Part shown: positions 13,601-24,300 of the stretch, one piece after another
Layout: every line of letters starts with the position of its first letter
Numbering within the stretch: position 1 is the first letter of the stretch
Assembly (NCBI GenBank): GCA_036850595.1
Contig: CM072155.1
Span: 10,046,256 to 10,110,255 of the forward strand
DNA: 64,000 nucleotides
Reading direction: 5' to 3'
From: Rhyacichthys aspro
Lineage: Eukaryota > Chordata > Actinopteri > Gobiiformes > Rhyacichthyidae
Notes under the pieces: model-generated
Databases searched by the model: none
What the model was told of the DNA's origin: nothing
The model's input: only the letters and a program-made list of their open reading frames with translations
Made by a program: the position numbers and the translations under genes

Positions 13601-15650
13601 GCCCTCAGGTTCAATCAATGCAGAGTAACATTTTACAGTCGTTGTATAGATGGATAAAAGGACAAAGGAATCACTGGCTGATCAGATTCCTAACTTTGCA
13701 GGATATTTTTACAGTCTGTTTGTATTTTTGCTGCTTGTTGTCTTTGTAAAGCCCTTTGAGGCAATTGCTGTTCTGTACAAACAGAATTAAATGTGATCAA
13801 TGTGCATTCATCCACTTTTTTGTAACGTGTTTGGATGTTATCACTTCAAAGCCAACTTCTTTTAAGTCGGACCAACGTCTAAATAACTCCCAACACTGTC
13901 ACCATGTTGCAGCCTCAGTGCATCCAAAGAATCCCATGAGGTTTTGAGATGATAGTCCTTTCACAAGATCCGTCATCTTAAACCATCTGGAAGCTTTTGT
14001 GTCTCCTCTCCCTCCACTCGTACATCAGTGATATCCGTCTGAATATCCTCCTCGTATCTGCATCTGAAAGAGCTGCGTCCTCTCATCGTGGCCCAGACAA
14101 ACCGAGAGCCATTAAGGGGCTTGTGTTTGCATTTCAGATGGACTCAATGAGAGGTGACCCAGTCTCTGCGGACCGCCGAGTGCTCTCAAGTGATTTGCGG
14201 GCACCGTCCCAACGGGGATGTGAACATAATACAGGATGTCAGAACAAAAGCGGGACAAGCACAAGATGGAGGTCTTTAATGTCGTCTCCTTTTAAACATA
14301 ACACAATGAGCTGCAGAGCATTCGACGAGTAAAAAGCATTGGAGGGCCATTCCAAGGGGACACAAAGGACGAGTGTAGTTAAATTCAGACCACAGTGTTT
14401 GCTAAAGTTATGTCTTGAAATGATTACGTCGCTCTGTAGGGAAGGAGGACCCAAAAAGAGTCTTTAATATAAGGAGTTCAGAGGTGAGGGCAAGAGGCAG
14501 GTGGGCTGAGCAGGTAAGAGGTGGACCAGAGCTAAAAGAAAATAAAATACCGAAGCTCATTCAAAGGCAAAGTCCCAAGTGTATGCAGTGGTCTGAGATT
14601 AGTCTTCACCTCTGATGATGTGGTAGAGAACTGGAGGAGAGACTGGGTTTTAGTCCTGCAGCAGGAGATGAGGACTGACTGCAGGTGTCCACTGGAGCAG
14701 GAGGAGGAGCCACGACAACAGCAGCAACTGAGAGGGAAAACTGTGTAAAACAACAAAAAGGCATTGGACCATAAGGATGGACTTACACCAAAAGCAACAC
14801 AATCACTCGTCTCAGGGCACCACCATTTTGCTTAGACCTGTTCCTCTCAGGTGTCCATCAAATCCTGTTCTGTGATTGGCTGTCGCTTTGATGATGTTGC
14901 TCCTCGTTTGCATGAAGTTGAAGAAATGTACACTCGTATTGCTGGATTCATCTCGATCACGTCACTTGTTGCTCCCTTGCAAACGCACACTTTGGAATGA
15001 ATGGTCATCTGTCACTTAAGAAGCTCGTGTCGCTTTTGGAATGAACTCACCCTAACAGGTTAATACTTTCTTGACTAAGAGAGCTTTCATCTTTAACAAA
15101 AAGCACTGGGAGTAGATTGAATCTGTAATGCACTCATGGGAAGCTGTCAAATAAAAGCCTAGACTTTTGAGATGATTCATATTATTCACGTTTATCTACA
15201 GTATATAAAATAGATGACATGGTGGGAGCACTGAGAGTGAAGAGGAGCAGACTGAGTTAGCAGCAGCACGATCCAGAGAACCCCATGTCCCAACTAATAT
15301 CTGTGAGATACTAAAATGTACTCATTTTGACAGCAGCAAATGCCAATATATTTGTCCATAGACCTTTAACACTTGACACAGATGTTGTATAGTGGCCATG
15401 AAGTGCAAATTTATCCCAGGACAACACTTTCAGGTCAGTGACTAGACACATTCAGAGCAGTAGGGATCTACATGGGAAATGAGCTTGCGCAACAAAAAAC
15501 AATACATAGCTTACATAATACTTCATACTGTACACTTCTGCAAATTTATGTCGAGAGGTTGAGCACTGATCAACCCATCCACCACTCTCAGTCTCACACT
15601 ATTCCTTTTGGGGTAAATCTGCCTTTGTACATTTGTTTTGGTGATTGATG
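10641..15650. other. Intergenic, no gene recognised
   Basis: About 5 kb without a recognisable exon. A short 'caagaccaagac' repeat remnant lies at 11000-11070. A segment ending 'aacggggaccc' followed by AAATAAATAAAC at 12720-12860 resembles a retroposon tail. GC-richer islands at about 12060-12340 and 14000-14290 are non-repetitive and could be conserved non-coding elements. Confidence 0.5.
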
Positions 15651-15870
15651 AAATGGGTAACACTTTAGATTACGGTACTTCCCGGTTACTTATGGTGTAT
15701 TTACAGCGTAAGTTCTCTTGTTACTTATGGTGTATTTACAGCGTAAGTTCTCTTGTTACTTAAGGTGTAATTACAGTGTAAGTTTTTCCAGGACACAAAT
15801 TGTAATTAAGGGGTATGGCCTGTAATTAAGAGGGACAGAGTGTAATTAAGGGGTACAGAGTGTAATTAGG
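15651..15870. repeat. 35-bp tandem repeat in a mobile-element-like end
   Basis: Three units with a period of 35 bp start at 15686, 15721 and 15756; the first two are almost identical and the third has diverged. They are preceded by GGTAACACTTTAGATTACGG and followed by 'tgtaattaagg' units, an arrangement that resembles the subterminal part of a fish DNA transposon. The matching opposite end was not found. Confidence 0.65.
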
Positions 15871-15994
15871 TTAATTAAGTTCACCAAGAAAAAAAAAATA
15901 TATTTTTTTTTTTGAAGTTTTGAAGATTTTTTTTTTTTTTTTTTTTTGAAGTTACCCAGAATTTTTTTTTTTTTTTAAGTTCCCCACCCCCTGA

Positions 15995-16181
15995 CCGAAA
16001 CTTGTTCAAATCCAACTAAAACCAGTTTCCATAAAGGGAGGAAATTATTGTTAGTGTGATCATTTCTGTAAGACTCAAATGAAAATGAAATCTCACATTT
16101 GAAATGTAATAAAAGCTTTCAAATGTAACCATCTTTGGCCCCCTTTCACAGCCCTTAAGCACTTTGAGTTTGACACCACTG
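15995..16181. mobile_element. MITE family copy B (right half only)
   Basis: One or two 'cttgttcaaatcc' units are followed by the family's conserved right flank and the right terminus, which reads GAGTTTGACACCACTG and ends at 16181. The left half is absent and is replaced by poly-T-rich sequence. Confidence 0.75.
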
Positions 16182-17289
16182 GTTTAGTATAAGCATAAGC
16201 ATAAGATTTACATTTATGAAGTGTTCCCATTATGATGTTCTGTGTCCATTAGCATTTCTTTAGTAACATAACAGCCATGACAAGCACTCTCCAAACCTCA
16301 CTGGAAACTTCTGACTTCAAAAACTCAAAAAAAAGATATTTATAATTATAGGCAGGTAAGATGACAAAGCATAAACTCACTATGACTTGAAAAAATCCTT
16401 GGAAAATGAGGTTATAAGGCTGTGGTTAATGCAACGGCTGACGTCAGACATGTTTTAGTCGACTCCTTCTCACTGACAGTGACGTGGAGCTCAACTTTCA
16501 TCTTCAAAGAAAAAGCCCGTTCCTTTGAAGATGCAGGTCGGCAGCGTCACAGTAATGACCCTTTCTCTTAAGGTGTTTAGTGGACGAAAGCCAAGACACA
16601 ATAAAAAAAAGTCTAGAGTGAAACAGAACCGGCAGAAAGCAAGCTCTCGGGTCACGGACTCAGTTTGTCATTGGCTGTAAATGCACTTCTCGTCAGTCGG
16701 GAACAAGATGAAGGATGACTCACGACAAAGTGGCAGCCGAACTCTGCCCGCGGCCTTTGGAGCTGCTCCTCTCAAAGAAGTACATCTGTAACGCTCCCCC
16801 ATGATGGATTTCAGGTAAAAGTGTTCATTTATTTTCTATGAGAGTCAAAGTAAAAGAAGGAGTGAGTGAAGCAGTGGAGCGCTGAGAGTGAGCTGTAAGT
16901 GCAACGGACCAGACGTGACTTCATTATCTCTGTGATTTCAGAATAAGATACATACCGTACATTCACTGAAATCAGTCATAAAATTGAGCCCTTGAACTGA
17001 AATATAAAAGTTAATGGTTGGGGCCAACGATGATTCAGACACATGTATTGGCCTCTTGAAGTGAACCTCTTTCTTCTGTGTATTTTTTAAGCTCCACTGC
17101 CACAATTTGCTTTTTTTTCAGATATTAAATGTTTTGCATGAGCACAATCAGGTCTGATACATGTGTCTAAAACCTTTTGTATTTGCCTTCTCTTTTTTTT
17201 TGTGTGGAAAAATAGACATTAAAAGATGCAAGTATTATTTTAAATACTTCCAGCTCTGGGATAAACTGAGCCCAGAGAAGACATTTATG
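16182..17289. other. Intergenic, no gene recognised
   Basis: The GC-richer stretch 16430-16900 is non-repetitive but has no recognisable exon or domain. The rest is AT-rich and featureless. Confidence 0.4.
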
Positions 17290-17430
17290 AACTAGACTAG
17301 ACTAGACTAGACTAGACTAGACTAGACTAGACCAGACCAGACCAGACCAGACCAGACCAGACCAGACCAGCTATTTATTGTCACTGTGAACACACGAACA
17401 GTGAAAATAAGTTTGACAGCTCTCTGCCTT
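17290..17430. repeat. ACTAG to ACCAG pentanucleotide array with retroposon-like tail
   Basis: About eight units of ACTAG pass directly into about eight units of ACCAG, a single T-to-C change that spread across half of the array (17290-17370). The following 'ctatttattgtcactgtg...' stretch, to about 17430, resembles the 3' tails of common fish retroposons ('tttattgtca'). Confidence 0.85.
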
Positions 17431-18206
17431 TTTCAGCATTAGATTAAAAACAATAAAAACACAAATAAAATAAAATAAATGATTGCACAGTTCTCCAAAA
17501 TATACAGCATAAAATAAATTATTATTATTAATTTAATTGTATTTAGTGTAGGAGAACTCATTTAAGGAGAACTCATCATAATAGACAGCACTGAAAGTAA
17601 AAATAACATGCTTTCTTCAAAATCAGACCATAGAAAAAGTAGAATAGCATGTTTATAGAAGCATTCTCCTGTTTTTTAACCATGTATATGTATATTCAAT
17701 ACAATACAAAGTAAAATGACAAAGCAATATGCACGATGAATGACAATAAATCACCTGAACAAACAAAAAAAGGACTCCAAAAGGCACTCAGTTTATGGAG
17801 CTATATTAAATGATCCCACTTCTGATCGTATAATAATCCAACCTGTTTAAAAAAGCTCTGTGTTTGTCAGAAATGGAGACATGGACATGAGACAGCTGTC
17901 GTCAGGTGAATGAATTCCTTCCAGACTGACATCACTGCCTCTGTTGCTGCAGTGGAAAAACACATTCCTGTTTGACCCTTTGTGTTTGGCTCCGAGTCTG
18001 TGTGAGAATAAAGCAGGATTTATCCACTGCCTCTAACATAAGCAGCGAGAGGAGTCTGTCAAGCCCGAGTTTACACTGAGGCACGCTTCAAACAACCTCA
18101 GTCGACCAAACAGACAAGTGCCAAAGCCAAACAGAAAGGAATAATTGTTTGTTTTTGATTACACTCAAATAATGTAATGCACAAATCTTTAATATATACA
18201 TATACT

Positions 18207-18616
18207 CAACGTGGTGAGGGGCCGCAGCGGAAAATAAGAATCATTTCAGGGGCCGACAACGGAGACACTTGGAACGCTTTTATTAAATTTGAAATGTAAA
18301 GTTTCATTTTCATTTGAGTTTTACAAAGGTTATCTTTAACATTGTTTTGTTTTCATTTTAACAGGGTTTAGTTGAATTTGAACAGGTTTTAGTTAGAATT
18401 GGACAGGTTTTAGTTGGATTTGAACAGATTTTATACATCTTTGTTGTCAAACTGGCTTAAGATTTCATGAACAAATGAAATAAATCTCATTCAAATCCAT
18501 CTAAAACCTGTTCAAATCCAGTAAAAAATGTAGTGCCAAACATATCACCTACAAAATGCATAAACATAAAACATTACAAAGGGCTGCATTTGTTGTGTTT
18601 GAGTTTGACATGCGTG
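18207..18616. mobile_element. MITE family copy C
   Basis: The flank 'gtggtgaggggccgc' starts the element and the terminus 'gagtttgacatgcgtg' ends it. The interior has 'gaacaggttttagttggat' units, the reverse orientation of copy D. The left terminal repeat is eroded and no clear target duplication was found. Confidence 0.75.
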
Positions 18617-19373
18617 GTCTAAGCCAATATCTTCAATATGACTTTTTAAACTGAAACTGAATACCGATTAGAGCAAAAAGGGTCTGGGGTATAGTCTTAA
18701 TTTGCCCAAAGTGATGAGTGTGGGGCTGTTTGAGACTGAGGGCAGGGCCTTGTGTTCATGTCAGTCCGAATATGGCTCGACGGTGATGGCATCATCCGAA
18801 TAACAGCTCCATTTGACCCCGGCTCTTCTCCCGACACTCATTTTAAATGTGACTAATGTTTGGTCACTGAGTGTCGGCCGATCTGAACAGGGCCCAGTGC
18901 TGTTTGAGACGACGACAGTGATTCACCACAGCTCACTGCTCACCGTGACACAGTTATCCTGCATCTCCAGAGGCTGCCCTGCCTTTCCAACATTTCAGTT
19001 CAGCTCCTAATCACACAGAAAACTGATTGGGCCTGCTTTTTCACTTTGGGATGTGCAGGGTATTTCTTCTTTCTTGTCTGGTGGCTGTTTTTACCAGAAC
19101 ACGACAAGCTTTTTTTGAGAAAAGGTTGTATTTTTCACATCCAGGCCGATTTTTATGTGGAAGTGGTGATGACCAATCAGCGACATATATATCTATGGCC
19201 TGTTTACCTTTATTGACAGATATATTGTATAAATAAACAAAGAATTATATGGTACACACTCCATCACATCTGAAAAAAGTTTTTTTAGAATAATCTATAG
19301 CTTTAAGCATTTACACAGGAGCCTGTCAGGTCCTTTTCTGTTTAGATCGACTCGATGCTGAAGCACTCTCACA
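18617..19373. other. Intergenic, no gene recognised
   Basis: No gene or repeat recognised. Confidence 0.4.
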
Positions 19374-19422
19374 TTCACCATTTACACAAGTGTCAAGGCA
19401 AGACACTTGTGTAAATGGTGAA
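19374..19422. other. Perfect 21-bp inverted repeat with 7-nt loop
   Basis: The left arm (19374-19394) begins TTCACCATTTACAC and the right arm (19402-19422) is its exact reverse complement, ending TAAATGGTGAA. The loop is AAGGCAA. All 21 pairs are Watson-Crick. The pairing does not continue outside the arms. Transcribed on either strand it would form a short, very stable hairpin. It could also be the relic of a palindromic insertion. Confidence 0.85.
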
Positions 19423-19529
19423 CCTTTATTGGACGACCCAAAGTTCTGGAGAGAATGTCCAACTAAATGTGTCCACTTTAGTTGAGCTGAGCAATGAGAC
19501 AGCAATCTAAACAAAGATGCATAAATTCT

Positions 19530-19960
19530 TCCTCCAGGTCCTCAGAGAGACATCTAACAGGTCCTGATTTGTCCTGGGACGACACTCTGTGGAACATGCC
19601 CAGTACAATCCTCCAGGCAAGTGTCCAGGGGGCATCCAGAACAGATGCAGAGTCTCAACTGACTCCTCTCGATGTCGGAAACTCATCCTGAACGCTTGAA
19701 TCCGAGATCATGTCATTTGAGTCATGAGAGTGAGAACATAGATCGAACAATATCAAGAGCTGTACTTTTGGACTCATTTTCTTCTTCATCACAGCAGATG
19801 GGTTCGTTTTTTTGCATTGCTGCACATGCTGCACCGATCTGTCTGTCAATCTTTCGTTCAAGATGGGATCATATTCAAGAGTGTCGAAGAAATGCCCCTG
19901 ATATTTTTACTCGTGGGGCCAGACTTGAAGACGGTTGATGTTGAAGGACCTACAATCAGT
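19530..19960. repeat. Diverged copy of an abundant teleost interspersed repeat
   Basis: Segments such as 'ggcatccagaacagatgc', 'caactgactcctctcgatgt' and, further on, 'ctgcaccgatctgtctgtca' occur in the order I know from a very common fish interspersed repeat. The open frames here have stops in every frame and no intact protein remains. I did not assign the repeat class. Confidence 0.6.
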
Positions 19961-20337
19961 TTTATTTGTTTTTGGGGCCAGAGACTTTGAGAAATGCATG
20001 TTGCTGATGACCACAACAGATTGACATAATGCAGCGTGGAAGTGTATGTTGACGATAATGACTAATGCAGTTATTAATCACACAATCAGTCTCTGAAATA
20101 CCACCAAGAAACGGTGTAAAGTGTAACATTTTAAATTTATTTCCAAAAGACTTTTCAAAAATGCAGTAGATAGTTTGAACAAATAGCACAAACTGCTGAA
20201 AAATAAAGACAACGAAATAATGCATGTTACTTTGGTGCCATACATTTAGAAACAGATAATGCGGACAGAAAGGCAAAGCAACACTGTGATGATATATGAC
20301 AAAAGTGGTGTCTATACAAGAAGTTCATTAACATTTA

Positions 20338-20627
20338 CACCGATCGGGCAGAACATTATGAGCACTGACAGGTAATAGGGATATATTAGGGGAAGGTAAA
20401 CATTTTGACCTTAAAGCTGATGAGTTAAAAGCAAAAAAAATGGGCAGAACTGGGTCAGAGCATCTCCAAAACTTGAGCGCTTGTAGGTTTTTCCCGGTCT
20501 GCAGTGGTCAGTATCTATCAAAAGTGGTCCAAAGATGAACAGTGGTGAATTGAAACCACAGCACACCTTCCGGGTCTAGTGGAGTCCATGCCTCGACAGG
20601 TTTTCATAATGTTATGCCTCATCGGTG
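20338..20627. mobile_element. Internally deleted Tc1/mariner-type element (290 bp)
   Basis: The ends are inverted repeats beginning CACCGATCGGGCAGAACATT on the left and CACCGATGAGGCATAACATT (complement strand) on the right, with 21 of the first 24 positions matching. The flanking dinucleotide is TA on both sides (20336-20337 and 20628-20629), the target-site hallmark of Tc1/mariner. No transposase frame remains. It lies about 600 bp beyond the PACSIN stop codon, possibly inside or just past that gene's 3' UTR. Confidence 0.85.
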
Positions 20628-21202
20628 TATAATAAAATAGTTACATTTAAGACCTCAGGTTAAACACTGAATTGTTGTTTTTGGGCCTGAGGTTGAGTTA
20701 AATGCAGACGACAATCCTTGCAACTCAAAACAAAAAAAAGCATCACTACAAATTTCCACATTTTAGCACAATAGTCTTATTTTAGTCTGTTTATCGAACA
20801 TACAGCTGCTACAAATGCATCATAATCACAGTCTCCCCATCACAGTCTTCATTACGAAGCCGTCCCGAGAATAAAACGTCATGGAAAATTCCCCGACTGT
20901 AATTTTAGCACCAACCTTGTACCGCAAGAGTCCAGCATGTTTTTACATTAAAGCGTTGTTTATCATATGGCTTCAATACGAGTGGTCTATGCATGAGTGT
21001 TTATATTAAAACATTTGTCAAAATCCTTCAAGCGATTACAAAAACCTTGTGGCTTTTCACATCTTTCTCTGCTCACTTCTGATACATCTGTGGTGGACAG
21101 CCTCTCGGTGTCTGCAGCTTTGGTTCAGAGGCAGAGTAGATGTCGCCAGGTCGTGAGCTCCACAGTGAAATGAAGTGTAGATGAAGTGGTACATGGTGAA
21201 AG

Positions 21203-21312
21203 CTAAACCACCTCGACGTAGTTCGCCGGGTAAAGCCCCTCCCAGCCGCCGTCCTTCATCCCTCGACACCAGCCCTGGTCGTCCTCATCCTCGATCTTCT
21301 GGAACTCCTCAC
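21203..21312 (-). CDS. pacsin3-like: pacsin-like exon 9 (second half of SH3, stop)
   Basis: 110 nt ending in TAG at 21205-21203. Encodes EEFQKIEDEDDQGWCRG and EGLYPANYVEVV, including the SH3 GW tryptophan and the PANYV signature. The 3' UTR continues toward lower coordinates; minus-strand AATAAA candidates occur near 20134 and 19962, but none can be chosen. Confidence 0.92.
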
Positions 21313-24300
21313 CTGCACGAACAAGGAGACTACGGTTACAGTTACAAGAGAGGGAATTCATTAGTGTCTTAAAACGTATAGGTTTGTGTTTAGTGGAAGG
21401 ACATAAGGATAGCCTAAAGCACACATGTCAAACTCAAGGTCCGGGGGCCAAATTGTGCCAAAGGGGGCCCTTTGCAATGTTTTATGTGGCTCTTTAATAC
21501 ATTTAGAAGGTGATATTTTTGGTATTAGGTTTTATGCATTGAATTTGAGCATGTTTTAGATGGATTTGATTTTTGCTACAAAGATAAGTAACCAAAACCT
21601 GTTCAAATCTGTCTAAAATCTGTTCAAATCCATCTAAAATCTGTTCAAATTCAACCAAAACCTGTTGAAATCCATCTAAAATCTGTTGAAATCCAACCGA
21701 AACCTGTTCAAATCTGACTAAAACCTGTCCAAATCCATCTAAAACCTGTTAAAATCCATCTAAAACCTGTTCAAATTCAACCAAAACCTGTTCAAATCCA
21801 TCTAAAATCTGTTCAAATTCTACCAGAACGTGTTGAAATCTATCTGAAATCTGTTGAAATCCAACCAAAACCTGTTCAAATCTGACTAAAACCTGTCCAA
21901 ATCCATCTAAAACCTGTTCAAATCCATCTAAAACCTGTTCAAATTCAACCAAAACCTGTTGAAATCCATCTAAAATCTGTTGAAATCAAACCAAAACCTG
22001 TTCAAATCTGACTAAAACCTGTCCAAATCCATCTAAAACCTGTTCAAATCCATCTAAAACCTGTTCAAATCAAACCAAAACCTGTTCAAATTTGACTAAA
22101 ACCTGTTTAAATCAATCTAAAACTTGTTGAAATCGGATTAAACCCATTGAAATCTGACTAAAACCAGTTTCCCAAAAGGAGGAAATTATTTTTTGTGTGA
22201 TAACTTTTGTAAGACTCAAATGAAGATGAAATCTCACATTCAAAATGAAATAAAAGCTTCCAAATGTCACCATCTTCTGCCACTGAAAGGATTCTTATTA
22301 ACTTTTGCGGCCCCTCACCACTTTGAGTTTGACACCACTGGCCTAAAGCAACAATAGCAGCGATATGACCCTCCATTTCTGAATTTCCCTCAAAATCAAT
22401 AAAGTAGCCCATTAATGCATCACAGGGAATAGCACAGATTAAACACTAATTAGGATGAGTATCACCACAGAAACTAAAGGGCTGTTATGTTGAAGCAGCA
22501 GTTGTCCATAAAAGTCAGAGGTTGGTCACAGTCACATGATCACATCTCACAAGAAGGCTGGAAAGCTCATTTGGGTTTTGAAGGTAAATACGTTTAAAAA
22601 TGTGAACAATTCAGATTTCATAAAATAGAAGACTGTGTGTTTACCTGCTTTAAATGACAGCTCGTCTGTCTCCTGTCCCACGTAGTCATACAGAGCTCTC
22701 ACTTTCACTCCTCCAATCATCACACTGTCAAAAAATCACACATGGTCATTGAAGCCGCAAGCAGGACCCTTATAGGTTCATCTGTGGTGAATACTACTGT
22801 TTATTGTACTTTACCTGTAGACAGCGTCCTATATTTTTATGAGTAGATCAAACAAACTTTCACAATTAGTCAATTCTTTGGGAATCTGTGTGGGTGTAGG
22901 CCATTTGAGGCCACCATCCATATAAACAAGAATAATCAACTGTATTACTGCATGTACTGCATTTTTATTTTTTTTCTAGTTGGTAAAAATGGTGTAAACT
23001 GCAAACGGTTTATTGTAAAAGCAATAATTTGTGAAAAAACAGGCTTTATGATGCCATCTACTGAGTGTTTTTTAAGGGATTGTAATAGATGAGAACCTCT
23101 ATTAAGGAACGGAAAACCTTGGCCAATCCAGGAAGTTTAATAGCTGCCGGTAAAGTGTATTTTCAGCTGAATATGTCTTTTAACAGAGAAACAGCTCAAA
23201 ACAAGAAAAGCATCCACAGAGAAAAGGGAGGCAACGTAAAACACTCATAAATACTGTCAATTCAATCACGTAATGTTTGACAAGGAGTAGATAATTGCCG
23301 TTCTGGAGCTTAATTGGTTCAGTTTTATTTTTTTGATCAAAGAAAAGCAGAAGAAGTCTCAGGCTGCACCCCAGAATGACTCCAGATAAGTAAACAAACC
23401 AAACGCTCACCTTTTCTCTATTGTTGCTGTCTTTTCCACCTCCTTCACTTCCTTCTTCCCCTTTTTGGGTTTCTTCTCTGGTGTCCATTCCTGAAGTCGT
23501 TTCAACACAGTCGTCAGTCATTTCATCGTCACTGAAATGCTCTCGTTATAGTCTCGTGCTTTACCTGGAAGTGAGGCCAGTCGGTGGGCATGCCCGGGCC
23601 GTGGGTGTTCTTCCACCAGCGCAGGTCTTCCTGTTCATCGATGGCCATCAGTGTGTTGTGGAGCTCGTCGTACACAGCCCTCACACTGAGAACAGACACG
23701 TACGCACATTTTAAAAGAAATAAGGCAAACTTTACATCCCAGAAAGAGACGGATTTGAATAATGCTTCGGCACCAAGAACCTGAAACAACCAACAACTGC
23801 AAAAACGCACAGGCACATAGGAGCCATTTGTATGTGTGCAAGTTAAAGAGACTTTGAAGGCACTGCAATAACTTGAGTGCTAAAAATGCTCATATGTTTT
23901 TCTGCATATCCCTCCAGTCATGTGAGTGTGTTACTTTAAATCATATCTATAATGTCAGTGTGCAGCTTGTGATGAGGAAGCACATGTCCTACAACAGTTA
24001 TAGTCATGTGATTTTGCAGATCAGCTTGTAGCTTGTAGCCTTTAGCTGTTTTAGCCTAAATGCTTGTATTAACAGAGCTTTATCTCTTTTTGTCTATTGA
24101 AAGTACAGAGAATAGTATAGAAAATATATATAAGGCATTTAGCTTTGTTGTATGTTTTTATGGAGTCTAATGGTTATGATAGATAGATACTAGATACTGC
24201 AGCTTATTTATACTATCAGCGATCAACCAGACAAACTGTATCAATGTAGAGACAAAACAAGCAGTTGAAACAGTTGAAGCACATACATAATAAGACAGAA

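Noticed and set aside
13997..14332. 111-codon plus-strand frame
   Set aside because: It has no recognisable domain, no convincing splice context and no repeat support; it is kept only as part of a possible non-coding island.
21595..22170. CRISPR-like regular repeats
   Set aside because: The units are contiguous 21-bp tandem repeats without unique spacers, inside a transposon in a vertebrate genome.
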